Position numbers and translations under genes: made by a program | Shown: in pieces, positions 28,773 through 37,473 of the stretch | Layout of the letters: every line of letters starts with the position of its first letter | Numbering within the stretch: the stretch's first letter is position 1 | Notes under the pieces: generated by a model | The model's input: the letters and a program-made list of their open reading frames with translations, nothing else | What the model was told of the DNA's origin: nothing | Database searches by the model: none | Assembly: GCF_001189235.2 (NCBI RefSeq) | Contig: NZ_LFIP02000008.1 | Span: 124,001 to 188,000, forward strand | Length of the DNA: 64,000 nt | Direction: 5' to 3' | Origin: Bradyrhizobium embrapense | GTDB taxonomy: Bacteria > Pseudomonadota > Alphaproteobacteria > Rhizobiales > Xanthobacteraceae

Positions 28773-28931
28773 AAGATCGCTGGCTCCTGACACTTGAGGA
28801 GGGTGCCGATCGGCTTGGGATGCCCGGGGGACGCCCGCTGAGCAGGGGTCACAGCAAGTTGTTCGAATAATGAAGATCACATCAGGAAATTGCCAGGGGC
28901 TAACGAGAATGGCGCGAATTTGTGCGCGAAT

Positions 28932-28951
28932 GCTGTGAATTGCTTCACAGC
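28932..28951. promoter_or_regulatory. Inverted repeat GCTGTGAA-TTGC-TTCACAGC upstream of the small membrane ORFs
   Basis: Perfect 8-bp arms with a 4-base spacer lie about 70 bp before the ATG at 29018. The size and symmetry fit a dimeric regulator site rather than a terminator, because no T run follows. The rest of 28773-29017 shows nothing else I can name. Confidence 0.4.
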
Positions 28952-29017
28952 GCTTTCGCAGATCAAGCCTAAGATGATGACGCGCAACGAAGCGCTGTTC
29001 TGAATAGGAAATTGGTC

Positions 29018-29182
29018 ATGGCGATCTCGCACACCATGCCGTCTTCTGTTCGCAGTCATGACGGCTTGATTATTTTTGGCTACATAGCGTTTTCAGTACT
29101 GATGCTCGCTACAATCTATTTTGCATCGAGCGGGCCAAGCTTCACTGATGCCGATTTGGCAACCATGACGATGATGCCGTAA
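29018..29182 (+). CDS. Tiny single-span membrane protein (54 residues)
   Basis: The ORF encodes MAISHTMPSS, a polar head, one hydrophobic span 'LIIFGYIAFSVLMLATIYFA' and a short tail 'SSGPSFTDADLATMTMMP'. AGGAAA lies at good distance before the ATG. The gene is too short for usual gene callers. Its stop TAA overlaps the ATG of a second tiny membrane ORF (TAATG), which suggests translational coupling. Base composition is less GC-rich than neighbours. Function is unknown. Confidence 0.55.
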   Translation: MAISHTMPSSVRSHDGLIIFGYIAFSVLMLATIYFASSGPSFTDADLATMTMMP

Positions 29183-29304
29183 TGCGCTTGGTCTCGTGGT
29201 GCTTCTTCAGCGCGCTTGTCTTGGCCGTAGCCGTTTGGGCTCTGCTAGGTCCGCCGAAGGCGGACGCGACAAGCGTGCTTCCCGCGATTTCAAGAATGCG
29301 CTGA
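29182..29304 (+). CDS. Tiny membrane protein (40 residues), coupled to the preceding ORF
   Basis: It encodes MRLVSW, a hydrophobic span 'CFFSALVLAVAVWALLG' and a tail 'PPKADATSVLPAISRMR'. The ATG overlaps the upstream TAA by one base, so it depends on ribosomes from the 54-residue ORF. It could alternatively be a cleaved signal-peptide-like exported peptide. No family is recognised. Confidence 0.45.
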   Translation: MRLVSWCFFSALVLAVAVWALLGPPKADATSVLPAISRMR

Positions 29305-29382
29305 GCAGAAATGAAAGGGGGCCCGCCGAGTGAGGCGGCTTCGCTTCGTTCCGTTGGTTTGGCTTTTTCCTCCCTGGACTTC

Positions 29383-29417
29383 GGCCGATCATCGCAAGGT
29401 GGTCGGCCGTTCCTTTT
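29383..29417 (+). terminator. Possible terminator after the tiny ORFs
   Basis: GGCCGATCAT and GTGGTCGGCC form a 10-bp stem allowing G-U pairs around CGCAAG, followed by GTTCCTTTT. The T run is short, so this is a moderate call. Confidence 0.4.
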
Positions 29418-29600
29418 GTGGATGCCGCGGCAGGGTCGAGCCGAACACGTCGCAGCTGGTCTGCGACCACGTCATCCCGCATCGTGGCGACGAGCGCCTG
29501 TTCTAGGATGAAGGCCAACGCGGGCCTGAAGCAGCTGCTTGATGCCCCTGGCAGGGTTCGCAGAAAATTCGGAATAATAGAAGATATCGCTGAGTTGCCC

Positions 29601-29690
29601 GACGTGTCAAGTAGCTTGTCCTGGGGCCGGGGGCGGCCCCTGCTACTGTGCATGGGGTTGTTTTCGATATTTTGGTGGCGGTCATCCAGC
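29601..29690. repeat. Hairpin-bearing intergenic element
   Basis: It contains AGTAG...CTACT arms enclosing a tight GGGGCCG-GGGG-CGGCCCC stem, followed by GGGTTGTTTTCGATATTTT. The gene-free stretch 29305-29772 otherwise holds only the possible terminator at 29383-29417 and GC-rich sequence with no convincing gene. It may be a dispersed intergenic repeat, but I see only one copy here. Confidence 0.35.
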
Positions 29691-29772
29691 GCGGACTTGT
29701 GTCCGCGACCTTCACCGACATCCGCCTTCGCCAACGCTACGGCGGACACGAGGGGAGAAGGGAAGTGCGTCG

Positions 29773-30552
29773 CTACCGCAACGCCGCCAGCAGCTCGTCG
29801 GGCTGCTCGACCATCATCATGTGGCCGGCGCCCGGCAGCACCACGATGCGCGCATTCGGTGTCGCGGCGGCGAGCGACTTGCCGGCCTTGGCGGGGGTCA
29901 TCATGTCGCGCTCGCCGAGCACGAAGGTCGCGGGCACCTTGACCGCAGCGGCGGCGGTCAGCGCGTTCTGATAGGCGTTGCAGGCGTTGAGGTCGTTGTA
30001 GAGTACACCCGGTTTCGCCTCCTGCAGCACCCGCTGCGCGCCCTGGTGCATCCACAGGCCGGGCGCGAGGCTGCCGCCGAGCTCGGCCTTGAAGCCGAGG
30101 CCCCAGATCGAGACCATGTCGATCGCGGCGACGTCGTTGGCCTCGGCGGCCTTCAACAGATCGGGGCCGACCGTCATGGTCGCGGCGGTGCCGATCAGCG
30201 CGAGGCCGGAGACCCTGTCGGGATGCCGCGCCGAGGTCTCGATCGCGATCAGCGAGCCCATCGAATGGCCGATCAGTCGCGCCTTCGCTGCGCCGGCGGC
30301 GGCGATCAGCGCCGCGATCCAGTCGGCCATCTCGGCGATGGTCGCGAGCGGCTTGCCGACGGAGCGGCCGTGGCCAGGCAGATCCGGCGCCAGCACGGAA
30401 TAGCCGTGATGCGCGAACCAGCGGCTGTGCAGCGCCCAGGTCGAGGAATCGAAGCCGGCGCCGTGGATCATCACCATCGCCGGCAGCGAGGGATCGAACG
30501 GCTTGCCGCCGGTCGCGATGAAGGTGTCTGACCCGTTGACGGAAAGCTGCAT
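29773..30552 (-). CDS. Alpha/beta hydrolase
   Basis: The product (about 259 residues) has the alpha/beta hydrolase oxyanion loop 'MVMIHGAGFDSSTW' and the cap entry 'VLAPDLPGHGRS'. The nucleophile elbow is 'LIGHSMGSLIA' (Ser) and the C-terminal His is in 'LPGAGHMMMVEQP', with an acid in 'FVLGERDMMTP'. The catalytic set is complete, so an esterase, lactonase or C-C hydrolase role is likely but unspecified. The upstream frame is longer, but ATG 30552 lies only 4 bp after the metY stop and begins the real domain. Confidence 0.85.
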   Translation of the reverse strand: MQLSVNGSDTFIATGGKPFDPSLPAMVMIHGAGFDSSTWALHSRWFAHHGYSVLAPDLPGHGRSVGKPLATIAEMADWIAALIAAAGAAKARLIGHSMGSLIAIETSARHPDRVSGLALIGTAATMTVGPDLLKAAEANDVAAIDMVSIWGLGFKAELGGSLAPGLWMHQGAQRVLQEAKPGVLYNDLNACNAYQNALTAAAAVKVPATFVLGERDMMTPAKAGKSLAAATPNARIVVLPGAGHMMMVEQPDELLAALR

Positions 30553-30556
30553 GGGC

Positions 30557-31852
30557 TCAAGTCCTTTGCGAGGCGCGCAGCGCCTGGCCGAGATCGTCGA
30601 TGATATCCTGCGCGGTCTCGATGCCGACTGAGAGCCGCACCAGCTCCTCGCCGATGCCGGCGGCCTTGAGCTGATCGGCATCCATCTGCTGGTGCGTGGT
30701 GCTGGCGGGGTGGATCACCAGCGTCTTGGCGTCGCCGACATTGGCGAGATGGCTGATCAGCTTCAGCTGCTCGATGAACTTCTTGCCGGCGGCGCGGCCG
30801 CCCTTGATGCCGAAGCTGATGATCGAGCCGGCGCCGCGCGGCAGCAGCTTCTTGGCCAGCGCGTAGTCCGGATGGATCTCCAGCGACGGATGCAGCACCC
30901 AGTCGACTGCCTTGTTCGCGGCCAGCGCGTCGAGCACCGCATGGGTGTTGCTGATGTGGCGGTCCATGCGGACGCCGAGCGTCTCGATGCCTTGCAGCAG
31001 CTGGAAGGCATTGGTCGGCGACAGGCAGGCGCCGAAGTCGCGCAGGCCCTCGGTGCGGGCGCGCATGATGAAGGCGGCCTTGCCGAACTGCTCGTCGAAG
31101 ACGATGCCGTGATAGCCGGCATAGGGCTCGGTGAGCTGCGGGAACTTGCCGGATGCGCGCCAGTCGAACCGGCCGCCGTCGACGACGACGCCGCCGATCG
31201 CGATGCCGTGACCGCCCATCCATTTGGTGGCCGAGTTCATCGTGATGTCGGCGCCGAGCTCGATCGGCTGGCTCAGATACGGCGTCGCGAAGGTATTGTC
31301 GATCAACAGCGGGATCTTCGCGTCGTGCGCGATTTGTGCTACCGCCGGGATGTCGAGCACCTCGAGGCCGGGATTGCCGATCGTCTCGCCGATCACGAGC
31401 CGCGTATTGGGCTTGATCGCGGCGCGAAACTCATCGAGCGCGCGCGGCTTCACGAATGTCGTGGTGATGCCGAAGCGCGGCAGCGTGTGCGCCAAGAGGT
31501 TGATGGTGCCGCCATAGAGCGAGGCGGAGGCGACGATGTGGTCGCCGGCATTGAGCAGCGTCGCGATGGCGAGATGCATCGCGGCCATGCCGCTCGCGGT
31601 GCAGATCGCGCCGACGCCGCATTCGAGCGCGGCGATCCGTTCCTCCAGAACCGCAGTCGTCGGATTGGAGATGCGCGTGTAGATGTGGCCGGCGCGTTCG
31701 AGGTTGAACAGCGCCGCGGCGTGGTCGGCGTCCTGGAACACGTAGGATGTGGTCTGATAGATCGGCACCGCGCGCGCGCCGGTTAAGGGATCGGGGCGCT
31801 GGCCGGCGTGCAGGCTCAGGGTTTCGAAGGCAGGCGGCTTGGGTGCGGGCAT
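30557..31852 (-). CDS. metY: O-acetylhomoserine aminocarboxypropyltransferase/cysteine synthase
   Basis: This 431-residue protein is a fold-type I PLP enzyme of the Cys/Met metabolism family. The PLP lysine is in 'NSATKWMGGHG', with 'ETIGNPGLEVLDI' (Asp contact region), 'VPIYQTTSYVFQDADHAA' at the start and 'SVGIETAQDIIDDLGQAL' at the C-terminus. The length and the 'HAALFNLERAGHIYTRISNPTTAVLE' stretch fit MetY, which makes homocysteine from O-acetylhomoserine and sulfide. It lies 45 bp after pncB and 4 bp before the hydrolase gene on the same strand. Confidence 0.88.
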   Translation of the reverse strand: MPAPKPPAFETLSLHAGQRPDPLTGARAVPIYQTTSYVFQDADHAAALFNLERAGHIYTRISNPTTAVLEERIAALECGVGAICTASGMAAMHLAIATLLNAGDHIVASASLYGGTINLLAHTLPRFGITTTFVKPRALDEFRAAIKPNTRLVIGETIGNPGLEVLDIPAVAQIAHDAKIPLLIDNTFATPYLSQPIELGADITMNSATKWMGGHGIAIGGVVVDGGRFDWRASGKFPQLTEPYAGYHGIVFDEQFGKAAFIMRARTEGLRDFGACLSPTNAFQLLQGIETLGVRMDRHISNTHAVLDALAANKAVDWVLHPSLEIHPDYALAKKLLPRGAGSIISFGIKGGRAAGKKFIEQLKLISHLANVGDAKTLVIHPASTTHQQMDADQLKAAGIGEELVRLSVGIETAQDIIDDLGQALRASQRT

Positions 31853-31897
31853 GCGAAGCTCGTCAGGTCAGTCGATCGGAGTGATCGGTGCGTTGGT

Positions 31898-33202
31898 TTA
31901 GACGTGAACTGCGGTGCGAACACGGCCGACATTGCCGAATACGCGCAGATAGCGCTCGACCTCGGACGGGATGCCGGTCGCCTTCTCCGGGTTGTCGGAG
32001 AGCTTGACGGCGGGGCGTCCGTCGACCGACGTCACCTTGCAGACGATCGAGATCGGATCGAGCTCGGCGGTGCCGTCAGGCGCGCAGCCGACGAAATCGT
32101 TGGTGAGGTTGGTGCCCCAGCCGAAGCTGACGCGCACGCGGCCCTTGAAGTGATGGAACGTCTCCTCGATCGAGCCGACATCCATCGCGTCGGAGAACAC
32201 CAGCAGCTTCTCCTTCGGATCGCGGCCCTTCTGCTTCCACCACTTGATGATCTCTTCGCCGGCGGTGATCGGCGGCGCGCTGTCGGGACGAAAGCCGGTC
32301 CAGTCGGCGACCCAGTCCGGCGCATCGCGCAGGAACGGCTTGGTGCCGAACGCATCGGGCAGCGCGATCAGCAGGTTGCCGCCATAGGCGTGGCGCCATT
32401 GATCGAGGATGCGATAGGGCGCCCAGCGCAGCTCCTGGTCGTCGTTGGCGAGCGCTGCGGCAACCATCGGCAGCTCGTGCGCGTTGGTGCCGATCGCCTC
32501 GAGGTCGTTGTCCATCGCGAGCAGCACGTTCGACGTTCCGGTGAAGGACGGACCGAGGCCTTCCTTCACCGCCTCGACGCACCAGCGCTGCCACAGGAAG
32601 CCGTGGCGGCGGCGCGTGCCGAAATCGGACAGCCGCAGGCCGTCCAGCTTGCGCAGCCGCTCGACCTTGGCCCACAGCTTGGCCTTGGCGCGGGCGTAGA
32701 GCACGTCGAGCGCGAAACGGCCGTAGGTCTTGGTCGCCGCGCGCGAGCGCAGCTCGTTGAGGATCGCGAGCGCCGGGATTTCCCACATCGTGGTGTGGGT
32801 CCATGGCCCGTGGAAATGCAGCTCGTACTGGCCGTCGACCTTGTGCAGCTCGTATTCGGGCAGGCGGAAGGTCGAGAGCCAGTTGATGAAATCGGGCGAG
32901 AACATCTGGGTCTTGCCGTAGAACGTGTTGCCGGCGAGCCAGATCAGTTCCTTCTTGGAGAAGCGGATGGTGCGGGCGTGGTCGAGCTGGGCGCGCAGCT
33001 CGCCCTCGTCGATGACCTCGGCAAGCCGGATATGGGTCGACCGGTTGATCACCGAAAAGGTCGTGCGCGTGTCCGGATAGCTTTCCCGGATCATCTGCTG
33101 CATCAACAGCTTGTAGAAATCGGTGTCCAGCAGGCTGCGCACGATCGGGTCGAGCCGCCAGCCGTGGTTGTAGGTCCGGGTCGCGATGTCTGTCACGGTC
33201 AT
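31898..33202 (-). CDS. pncB: Nicotinate phosphoribosyltransferase
   Basis: This 434-residue enzyme converts nicotinate, PRPP and ATP to nicotinate mononucleotide, the entry to NAD via the Preiss-Handler route. The N-terminus 'LDTDFYKLLMQQMIRESYPDTRTTFSVINRS' and the blocks 'GLRLSDFGTRRRHGFLWQRW', 'GTSNVLLAMDNDLEAIGTNAHEL' and 'RVSFGWGTNLTNDF' are diagnostic of PncB. It sits 61 bp downstream of nicB on the same strand, next to a nicotinate degradation locus, so one substrate can be saved or burned from the same place. Confidence 0.93.
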   Translation of the reverse strand: MTVTDIATRTYNHGWRLDPIVRSLLDTDFYKLLMQQMIRESYPDTRTTFSVINRSTHIRLAEVIDEGELRAQLDHARTIRFSKKELIWLAGNTFYGKTQMFSPDFINWLSTFRLPEYELHKVDGQYELHFHGPWTHTTMWEIPALAILNELRSRAATKTYGRFALDVLYARAKAKLWAKVERLRKLDGLRLSDFGTRRRHGFLWQRWCVEAVKEGLGPSFTGTSNVLLAMDNDLEAIGTNAHELPMVAAALANDDQELRWAPYRILDQWRHAYGGNLLIALPDAFGTKPFLRDAPDWVADWTGFRPDSAPPITAGEEIIKWWKQKGRDPKEKLLVFSDAMDVGSIEETFHHFKGRVRVSFGWGTNLTNDFVGCAPDGTAELDPISIVCKVTSVDGRPAVKLSDNPEKATGIPSEVERYLRVFGNVGRVRTAVHV

Positions 33203-33263
33203 GCGGGAACCTTAGCCTGCCCCGCGCCGCCCGCCCAGTGGGTATCGGGCGGAACATGGCAGG

Positions 33264-36200
33264 TCAGCGCGCTATGGTCCGCCGTATACGGCCGACCGTG
33301 GCGGCGACATCGGTCCAGGCCGGCTTGCCCGGGGCAAATTGCTGCCGGAGGAAGGCGGCGAGCTCGGCGACCTGGCCGTCGCTCATGCTGTCCTTGAAGG
33401 CCGGCATGTAGCCGAGATCGGTCACCGCGGGCTTGGCGATGCCATGCAGGATCACCTGGATCAGATTATCGGGGGCGTCGCTGTGCAGATTGCTGTTCAG
33501 CGCCAGCGACGGCCGGCTGCCGAACAGCGGCGGGCCGCCGACCTCATGGCAGACCGCGCAGGCGCCTTGATAGATCCGTGCGCCCGCTGACGCCGCGGTG
33601 GTGACGGCTGTGCGTGTCTCGAGCTTTGCGGCCAACGCATCGTGGGCCGACCGATCGGCGGCCTCGTTGAACGAGGCGAGATAGACCGCCATCGCGCGGA
33701 TGTCCTGGTCGGGCAGCGCGGCGAGTTCCTGCACGACCGGTGCCATTGGCCCAGCGGCGACACCGTGCAGGCGGGACTCGCCGGTGCGCAGATAGGTATA
33801 AAGCTCGTCCTCGCTCCAGCGGATCGGGGCCTTCGACAGCGATGTCAGCGCCGGCGCCTCCCAGGCCTCCGCGAAGCCGCCGGCGAGATAGGCGCTTTGC
33901 CGTTCGGCGCCGAGCGCATTGCGCGGCGAGTGGCAGGCGCCGCAATGGCCGAGCCCCTCGATCAGGTAGGCGCCGCGATTCCAGATATCGGACTTCGATG
34001 GATCGGGCTGGAACGTGCGCGGCTGATGGAACAGCGCATTCCACCCGGCGAGCAGCGGCCGCAGGTTGAACGGAAAGGCGAGCGCGTTCGGCGGCGTCTC
34101 GGCGCGCACCGGTTTTTGCGCCATCAGGTAGGCATAGAGCGCCTGCAAATCGGCATCACTGGTCCTGGCAAAATGCGTGTACGGAAACGCCGGATAGAGA
34201 TGCCGCCCGTCGCGATGAATGCCCTCGCGCATCGCGCGCTCGAACGCGGGATAGGACCAGGCGCCGATGCCGGTGTCGATATCGGGCGTGATGTTAGTCG
34301 TATAGATTGTGCCGAACGGCGTATCGAGCGGCCGGCCGCCGGCGTTGGTGATGCCGTGCTCCGACGTGTGGCAGATCGCGCAGGCGCCGAGTGCGGCGAG
34401 CTCCTTGCCGCGCGCGATCGTTGCAGTTGAATAGACCGAGGCATCAGGCCGGGCGATCGGCGCAATCGCGCGCCACGGCAGCACCGATGCGCCGATCCCG
34501 ATTGCCGCTGCGCAGAGCGCGGCAATGCCGGCGAGCACCCCTCCGCGTTTTGCAAACGGATTCTGCCATCTGTTGAGGTCGGCCGTCGGCGCAGGCGGCG
34601 GAAGAGGGGCGGGCGCTGCGGGTTGCTCGCCGCGCAGTCCCTTCAAGATGCGCTCCGGCGTGAACGGTGGCTCGCGGAAGCGGACGCCGGTCGCGTCATA
34701 GATCGCATTGGCGATCGCAGCCGCGCTCGGCACCGAGGCGGACTCGCCGACACCGAGCGGCGGCTGGTCCTGCCGCGGCAGCATCAGCACGTCGATCTTG
34801 GGCAGCTCGGGGAATTTGATGATGGGGTAGGCGCCCCATTCCCGCGCCGTCACCGCGCCGCGCTCGAACGAGACCTGCTCCATCAACGCGCGGCTGGTCG
34901 ACTGGATCACGTTGCCTTCGATCTGGTGCCGCACGCCTTCCGGATTGATCATCAATCCGGAATCCTGGCCGGCAACGACGCGCGTCACGCTGACCTCGCC
35001 GGTCGCCTTGTTGACGGCGACGTCGGCGATCCAGGCCGACCACGCCGCGCCGTAGCCCGGAAATTTGCTGTGCACGTAGAGCGCATAGGCAAAGCCGCGG
35101 CCGCGCACGATGTCGCCCTCGGCCTCGGGCTCTTTCCATACCGGGCGCGGCGTCCAACCGGCGCGCTCGGCAACCGCGTTGACGAGATCGACCGCACGCT
35201 TGTCCTTCAGATAGCGCAGCCGGTATTCGATCGGATCGACCTTGGCCTCGGCGGCAAGCTCGTCGATATAGGATTCATGCGCGAACGTATTGGGCAGCGC
35301 CGAGACGCCGCGAAGCCAGGACGCACGCACGATCGGCGCCATGTCGTGGGCGGCGACGCGCATGTTCTCGTAATCATAGGGCGGGATCGCGGTGCGGTCG
35401 CCCATCTCGAACACTGCCGCTTCAGGCGCGATCCGCCCGGTGAGCAGCAGCGCCAGGGTCGGCGCACCGTTCGAGGGATAGCGCGTGGAGAAGTCGTAAC
35501 CGGCGACGCTGCCGTCGGCGTTGAGCCCGCCATTGACGTCCATCAGCTGCGCGGTGCCCTTCGGCTCCCAGGCATGTTCCTGCTCGCGGGTGAGCTGGAC
35601 GCGCACCGGACGGCCGACCGCGCGCGACAGCAATAGCGCATCGGCGGAGACGTCGTCGGCGCAGTTGCGGCCGTAGCAGCCGGCGGCCTCCATCCGGATC
35701 ACGTCGATCTCGGATTCCGGCCGCTGGATCAAAAGTGCCAGATCGCCGCGCAGGATGTGCGGGTTCTGCGTGCCGGACCAGACCCGGATCGCGCCTTCGT
35801 TGTAGTCGGCGACCGCGCAGGACGGGCCGATCGAGCCGTGCATCTGGTAGGGCCAGACGTATGTCCGTTGCATCGGCTTGGCTGCCGCCTTGATCGCGGC
35901 ATCGACGTCGCCCTTGTCGATCAATGTGCGCGGCGTCGAGGGATTGGCGCGCAGCGCTTGCTCGATGTCGGAAAGATCGGTCAAATCAGGTCCCGGTTTC
36001 CAGCTCACCTTGAGCTGCGCAGCGGCCTTGATCGCGTTCTCCTCGCGCTCGGCGACGACGCCGACGAAATCGCCGATCCGCACCACCGCGACGAGGCCGG
36101 GGATATCACGCACCGAGGCTTCATCGACCGCGATCAGGCTGGTGCCGACGAACGGGCCGGCGTCGACGCCGGCATAGGGCGGACGGACGACGCGGCCGTG

Positions 36201-36806
36201 CAGCATGCCGGGCACGCGCACGTCGTGCACATAGACCGGCTCGCCGGTGGCCTTCGCCGGCAGGTCGACGCGCGGCACCGATTTGCCGACCACGGAATAC
36301 GCGCTCGCTTCCTTGACCGCGACGTCGTCGGCGAGCTCGAGCCGGATGGTCTCGTCCGCGATCAGCTCGCCGTAGCTGATGCTGCGATTGTCGTGACCGC
36401 GAATCAGGCCGTCCTCGATCATGAGCTCATCGACCGGCAGCTCCAGCCGCTCGGCCGCGCGCGCGAGTAAAAAATGCCGCGCTTGGGCTGCGGCTTTGCG
36501 TAAGGGAATGGCGGTGATCTGGATGGTCTCGCTCGCGATCGTCGCGCCCTGGTTCGGCACCACGCCAGTATCGCCGAGGATCACGACCACGCGGGCAAAG
36601 GAGACGTCGAGCTCTTCGGCAACGATCTGCCCGAGCGCGGTGCGGATGCCGGTGCCGAGATCGACATGGCCGTTATAGGCGTTGACCGAACCGTCTGATG
36701 TGATGGTGATGAAGGTCTCGAACGCGCCTTCCGCGCCCAGCACCGCCGGGCGAACGACCGACAGCGAGCCGCGCTTGCGTTGCTCGGGAGCCTTCGCCTC
36801 AACCAT
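33264..36806 (-). CDS. nicB: Nicotinate dehydrogenase-like large subunit: molybdopterin domain fused to triheme cytochrome c
   Basis: The 1,180-residue product has a molybdenum-hydroxylase region (about 1-740) of the xanthine dehydrogenase family, e.g. 'GHVDLGTGIRTALGQIVAEEL' and 'GVGESASVPSAAAIANAIYD'. A membrane segment follows near 752-778 ('GVLAGIAALCAAAIGIGASVL'), then three haem c sites: CAICH (about 807), CGACH (about 952) and CAVCH (about 1082). This architecture and length match Pseudomonas NicB, which with NicA hydroxylates nicotinate to 6-hydroxynicotinate and passes electrons to cytochrome c. I start at ATG 36806, which overlaps the nicA stop (TGATG). The frame is open to 37166 but that part shadows nicA. 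Related aldehyde or isoquinoline oxidoreductases share the fold, but the neighbouring hnr and ena genes support nicotinate. Confidence 0.85.
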   Translation of the reverse strand: MVEAKAPEQRKRGSLSVVRPAVLGAEGAFETFITITSDGSVNAYNGHVDLGTGIRTALGQIVAEELDVSFARVVVILGDTGVVPNQGATIASETIQITAIPLRKAAAQARHFLLARAAERLELPVDELMIEDGLIRGHDNRSISYGELIADETIRLELADDVAVKEASAYSVVGKSVPRVDLPAKATGEPVYVHDVRVPGMLHGRVVRPPYAGVDAGPFVGTSLIAVDEASVRDIPGLVAVVRIGDFVGVVAEREENAIKAAAQLKVSWKPGPDLTDLSDIEQALRANPSTPRTLIDKGDVDAAIKAAAKPMQRTYVWPYQMHGSIGPSCAVADYNEGAIRVWSGTQNPHILRGDLALLIQRPESEIDVIRMEAAGCYGRNCADDVSADALLLSRAVGRPVRVQLTREQEHAWEPKGTAQLMDVNGGLNADGSVAGYDFSTRYPSNGAPTLALLLTGRIAPEAAVFEMGDRTAIPPYDYENMRVAAHDMAPIVRASWLRGVSALPNTFAHESYIDELAAEAKVDPIEYRLRYLKDKRAVDLVNAVAERAGWTPRPVWKEPEAEGDIVRGRGFAYALYVHSKFPGYGAAWSAWIADVAVNKATGEVSVTRVVAGQDSGLMINPEGVRHQIEGNVIQSTSRALMEQVSFERGAVTAREWGAYPIIKFPELPKIDVLMLPRQDQPPLGVGESASVPSAAAIANAIYDATGVRFREPPFTPERILKGLRGEQPAAPAPLPPPAPTADLNRWQNPFAKRGGVLAGIAALCAAAIGIGASVLPWRAIAPIARPDASVYSTATIARGKELAALGACAICHTSEHGITNAGGRPLDTPFGTIYTTNITPDIDTGIGAWSYPAFERAMREGIHRDGRHLYPAFPYTHFARTSDADLQALYAYLMAQKPVRAETPPNALAFPFNLRPLLAGWNALFHQPRTFQPDPSKSDIWNRGAYLIEGLGHCGACHSPRNALGAERQSAYLAGGFAEAWEAPALTSLSKAPIRWSEDELYTYLRTGESRLHGVAAGPMAPVVQELAALPDQDIRAMAVYLASFNEAADRSAHDALAAKLETRTAVTTAASAGARIYQGACAVCHEVGGPPLFGSRPSLALNSNLHSDAPDNLIQVILHGIAKPAVTDLGYMPAFKDSMSDGQVAELAAFLRQQFAPGKPAWTDVAATVGRIRRTIAR

Positions 36807-37273
36807 CAGTCGCGCGCCTCGAGCGCGTGGCCGGCGGCGCGCATCGCTGCGCGGATGATCTCGATATGCGCGCCGCAGCGGCAGAGATTGTAGCGCAGCG
36901 CTTCCAACACCTCGTGCTCGGACGGATTGGGATTGCGGGTCAACAGCGCCTTGGTGGTGATGATCATGCCGTTCAGACAATAGCCGCATTGCGCGGCCTG
37001 CTCGCGGATGAAGGCATCCTGCACGGGATCGGGATGCTCGCGGCTGCCGAGCCCTTCGAGCGTGACGATGCTGCGCCCTGCGCAGCCCTCGATCGGAATC
37101 ACGCAGGCGCGCGCGGCGACGCCGTCGATCAGCACCGCGCAGGCGCCGCACTCGCCGAGCCCGCAACCATATTTCGGTCCGTTCAATGCGAGGTCGTTGC
37201 GCAGCACGTAAAGCAATGCGGTGTCGGGAGCGGCGTCGACATCATGATTCCTGCCGTTCACGGTCAGGCGCAT
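36806..37273 (-). CDS. nicA: Nicotinate dehydrogenase-like [2Fe-2S] subunit
   Basis: This 155-residue small subunit binds two [2Fe-2S] clusters. The plant-ferredoxin-type cluster uses C37, C42, C45 and C57 ('CGLGECGACAVLIDG'). The second uses C96, C99, C131 and C133 ('CGYC', 'CRCG'). It relays electrons from the molybdenum site of the large subunit to its haems. The gene starts with an ATG after AAGGGGAG. Its promoter overlaps a perfect palindrome (37337-37354) shared with the rest of the nicotinate locus. The stop overlaps the nicB start. Confidence 0.87.
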   Translation of the reverse strand: MRLTVNGRNHDVDAAPDTALLYVLRNDLALNGPKYGCGLGECGACAVLIDGVAARACVIPIEGCAGRSIVTLEGLGSREHPDPVQDAFIREQAAQCGYCLNGMIITTKALLTRNPNPSEHEVLEALRYNLCRCGAHIEIIRAAMRAAGHALEARD

Positions 37274-37330
37274 TGCCCTGGTTCTCCCCTTGATGTTTGC
37301 GCTGCAATGTCAGCGTCAAATCCGCCAATG

Positions 37331-37358
37331 AGGATAACGTTTGTATACAAACGTGCAA
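37331..37358 (-). promoter_or_regulatory. Predicted nicA promoter
   Basis: On the minus strand TTGCAC (37353-37358) and TATCCT (37331-37336) are 16 bp apart, with the nicA ATG about 58 bp downstream. The palindromic operator fills the whole spacer, so a bound repressor would block polymerase. Confidence 0.55.
37337..37354. promoter_or_regulatory. Operator palindrome, nicotinate locus site 1
   Basis: ACGTTTGTATACAAACGT is a perfect 18-bp palindrome. The same core recurs at 37474-37485 and 49365-49394, all in promoter regions of nicotinate genes. The size suits a MarR-type dimer. The MarR gene at 45296 is the local candidate. Confidence 0.7.
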
Positions 37359-37442
37359 GCGGCGGCATGCCGCGCTGCAGCGAGTGCACGCTTTATGAAC
37401 AGGGTGCGCAAGCGAATGGCAGCTTTTGATCGCAAAGCCCGC

Positions 37443-37471
37443 TTGACAGGTTTGAGACCTGCGCGCAGGAT
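37443..37471 (+). promoter_or_regulatory. Predicted promoter of the hnr operon
   Basis: TTGACA at 37443-37448 and CAGGAT at 37466-37471 are spaced by 17 bp. An operator-like palindrome follows at once (37474-37485), covering the expected start of transcription. The -35 is consensus, the -10 weak. Confidence 0.5.
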
Positions 37472-37473
37472 CA

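Noticed and set aside
29207..30055. A 282-residue minus-strand frame across the gap and the hydrolase end
   Set aside because: It crosses the tiny ORFs, hairpins and part of the alpha/beta hydrolase in another frame, with low-complexity composition and no domain.
33281..33292. GCCGTATACGGC palindrome near the end of nicB, possible fourth nicotinate operator
   Set aside because: It shares only GTATAC. The flanks are GCC/GGC rather than AAACG-type, and it lies inside coding sequence.
33264..37166. A 1,300-residue reading of nicB starting at 37166
   Set aside because: The first 120 residues are Arg-rich and only shadow nicA in another frame. The ATG at 36806 overlaps the nicA stop and begins the recognisable molybdopterin domain.
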